Of a stretch of DNA of 64,000 nucleotides, positions 62,601-64,000 are shown piece after piece. Position 1 is the stretch's first letter. Each line of letters opens with the position of its first letter. Both the position numbers and the translations under genes were made by a program. A model generated the notes under the pieces. It was not told where the DNA came from. It worked only from the letters and a program-made list of their open reading frames with translations, and made no database searches. Origin of the DNA: a virus; IMG/VR virus record IMGVR_UViG_3300031215_000009, positions 1 through 64,000 of that record, one strand, 5' to 3'.

Positions 62601-63674
62601 ATGTCAAGTACTACTAAATGTGTAATAAGAATAGATGAAAATGGACCAAGAGTTGAATCCAACAGTAACGTTATTGCAAGTGATTTAAAATTAACCCTAA
62701 AAGATTATATTCCAGAAGTAACCAATTGGACTACGTGGAATGGTATATTAAATGAAGGTGAAACGATAAGTATTTCGACACCATATAAATTCATTGCTCT
62801 AAGAGCAAGAAATGCTGGTAATAGTGTTGGTAGTACATTAAACCCACCAACAGGAGCAATTGATTTAACAAGTGCCTGTTTACCAGCAAATAATTCATTA
62901 GCAAGTAATTGTGGGTGTTCTGATGATTCTTCATCTTCAAATGAGGTATTACTTGATTTTAAAATGGATCAATATACAACCTATGAATTAGATAACAAAA
63001 CAATTTATTCAACAAACCCTTATATTTTCGATTGTACAAATGGTGCAACCGCTTCTGGTGTAACTGGATGGTCAGGTTGTGTGATTAATAGTACAGACCC
63101 TTGTGGTGTTACAGGAGCAACAGGAGCAACAGGTGCAGTTGGAATCACTGGTGGTATAGGAGGAACTTGTATAATAGGAGCTACAACGGTAGCTGCACCA
63201 GCAAAAGGTGTTTATGAATATGCATTTGTTGGATTACTTAAAGATAATAATTTAGTAATCAAAACAGATGAAGCAGAATGTGACTATAAATGTAAGTTAG
63301 ATTATTATGCTTATACAAAAACAGACAACGAATATATATTGTTTATTTGGGATGACACTGCCGGAAAATGGGTAATTGTTAGACTTGATGAAAAAATAAG
63401 TGATATTGTAACAAATAAAATATCATTTAATATCATTGAATTAATAGAGTGGTCTGAATCAGTATACTCTTATAAAAATAGTAATATAACAATGCCTGGT
63501 GTTACAGGAGCAACAGGTACAAATAGTTATGAAGGTTCTGTAACGGAATTAGATATTGATATGCCAGTCGAATTCAAGTTGAATAGTCTGTTTATAATGG
63601 AATCTAAAACCTTTACAGGGATAATTACATCGAGGTTAAATAACTTAGATGTTAATATAATGTTAGCAGTTTAA
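62601..63674 (+). CDS. Virion protein with collagen-like Gly-x-y segment
   Basis: 357 residues. N-terminal beta domain, a Cys-containing linker (SACLPANNSLASNCGCSDDS), and a Gly-rich run GVTGATGATGAVGITGG near residues 172-188, echoed by PGVTGATGT near 300. Similar GATG patches occur in the structural proteins of the first 10 kb. Probably a fibre or head-decoration protein. Confidence 0.55.
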   Translation: MSSTTKCVIRIDENGPRVESNSNVIASDLKLTLKDYIPEVTNWTTWNGILNEGETISISTPYKFIALRARNAGNSVGSTLNPPTGAIDLTSACLPANNSLASNCGCSDDSSSSNEVLLDFKMDQYTTYELDNKTIYSTNPYIFDCTNGATASGVTGWSGCVINSTDPCGVTGATGATGAVGITGGIGGTCIIGATTVAAPAKGVYEYAFVGLLKDNNLVIKTDEAECDYKCKLDYYAYTKTDNEYILFIWDDTAGKWVIVRLDEKISDIVTNKISFNIIELIEWSESVYSYKNSNITMPGVTGATGTNSYEGSVTELDIDMPVEFKLNSLFIMESKTFTGIITSRLNNLDVNIMLAV

Positions 63675-63692
63675 TTTTAAATTTATATAAAG

Positions 63693-64000
63693 ATGAGTAA
63701 AGAAGTGAAAAAAGAAAACACAAATCAAGCAGGTGCAAAAACAGTAACACAAAACGTTCCTGAAGGGCCACAACAAGTAACAAATTTCCACCAAGCAATT
63801 TCTGTATTGTTACAAGCCGCAGAAATAGGAAGAAAAGCGGCAATTTATGATTGGGAAGATAGTATTTTAATTGGACAAGCCGTTATTTTATTAACAGATG
63901 CTCAACAACAAGCACAAGAACAAGCAGTTGCTCAACAACAAAAACAGGAAACTCCTGTCCCAGAAACTAAAGAAGTTAATTTAGAACCTATTAAAGACTA
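63693..64000 (+). CDS. Gln/Ala-rich protein, reaches window edge
   Basis: 102 codons visible from ATG 63693; the last two bases TA could begin a stop codon just beyond the window. A helical core (FHQAISVLLQAAEIGRKAAI) is flanked by a Lys-rich start and a Gln-rich end (AQQQAQEQAVAQQQ). Possibly a small virion or scaffold-associated protein. Confidence 0.5.
   Translation, partial: MSKEVKKENTNQAGAKTVTQNVPEGPQQVTNFHQAISVLLQAAEIGRKAAIYDWEDSILIGQAVILLTDAQQQAQEQAVAQQQKQETPVPETKEVNLEPIKD

Overview
This window looks like the core of a large, AT-rich, T4-like contractile-tailed phage genome. Recognisable T4-type genes include gp32, gp61, UvsY, UvsW, gp43, gp45, UvsX, gp41, gp47, gp46, gp55, gp4, gp20, gp21, gp23, gp44, RNase H, with likely gp19, gp15, gp49 and gp62. 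Starts are preceded by A-rich tracts rather than Shine-Dalgarno motifs, and one putative promoter resembles the Bacteroidota TTTG...TAnnTTTG pattern. A Bacteroidota (flavobacterial-type) host is therefore plausible, but this is inference only.

Layout. 1-14.1 kb: virion genes (a large partial structural protein, a tail-collar/collagen-like protein, a membrane-anchored coiled-coil protein, a gp19-like tube protein), with an antisense GIY-YIG homing endonuclease and an endonuclease VII fusion. 14.1-21.6 kb: a small kinase, then gp32, primase, UvsY and a broken UvsW. 21.7-26.5 kb: small and acidic proteins and tail-fibre-like proteins. 26.5-33.4 kb: a nucleotidyltransferase, a split nucleic-acid ligase, a NadM-like multidomain protein and an antisense glycosyltransferase. 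33.4-47 kb: the replication/recombination block gp43A, gp45, gp43B, UvsX, gp41, gp47, gp46. 47-58.4 kb: tail completion, late sigma gp55, gp4, portal, protease-scaffold fusion and major capsid protein. 59-64 kb: clamp loader, RNase H and further structural or membrane proteins.

The outstanding feature is the number of fractured genes. Five core enzymes (UvsW, ligase, gp43, UvsX, gp41) are each encoded by two separated ORFs that end and begin with matching split-intein halves. At least four of the five breaks fall inside a catalytic motif: DE|CH, KPDG|S, DTD|S and the Walker A motif G|SGKT. The gaps hold a Vsr-like endonuclease (gp41), a TnpB relic with a possible omega-RNA end (ligase), or short unexplained ORFs. 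gp43 has a second break, in the fingers region, where the sliding-clamp gene and an endonuclease relic sit. UvsW has a second interruption by an HNH endonuclease and a 7-nt frame offset. Replication and recombination would thus depend on protein trans-splicing.

A structured repeat (promoter-like box, long stem with a covarying inner hairpin, then a conserved AATGTATTTAA start) occurs three times and appears to be the leader of decayed homing-endonuclease genes. A recurrent TTAAATA box upstream of most virion genes is the likely late promoter, matching the presence of a gp55-like late sigma factor.
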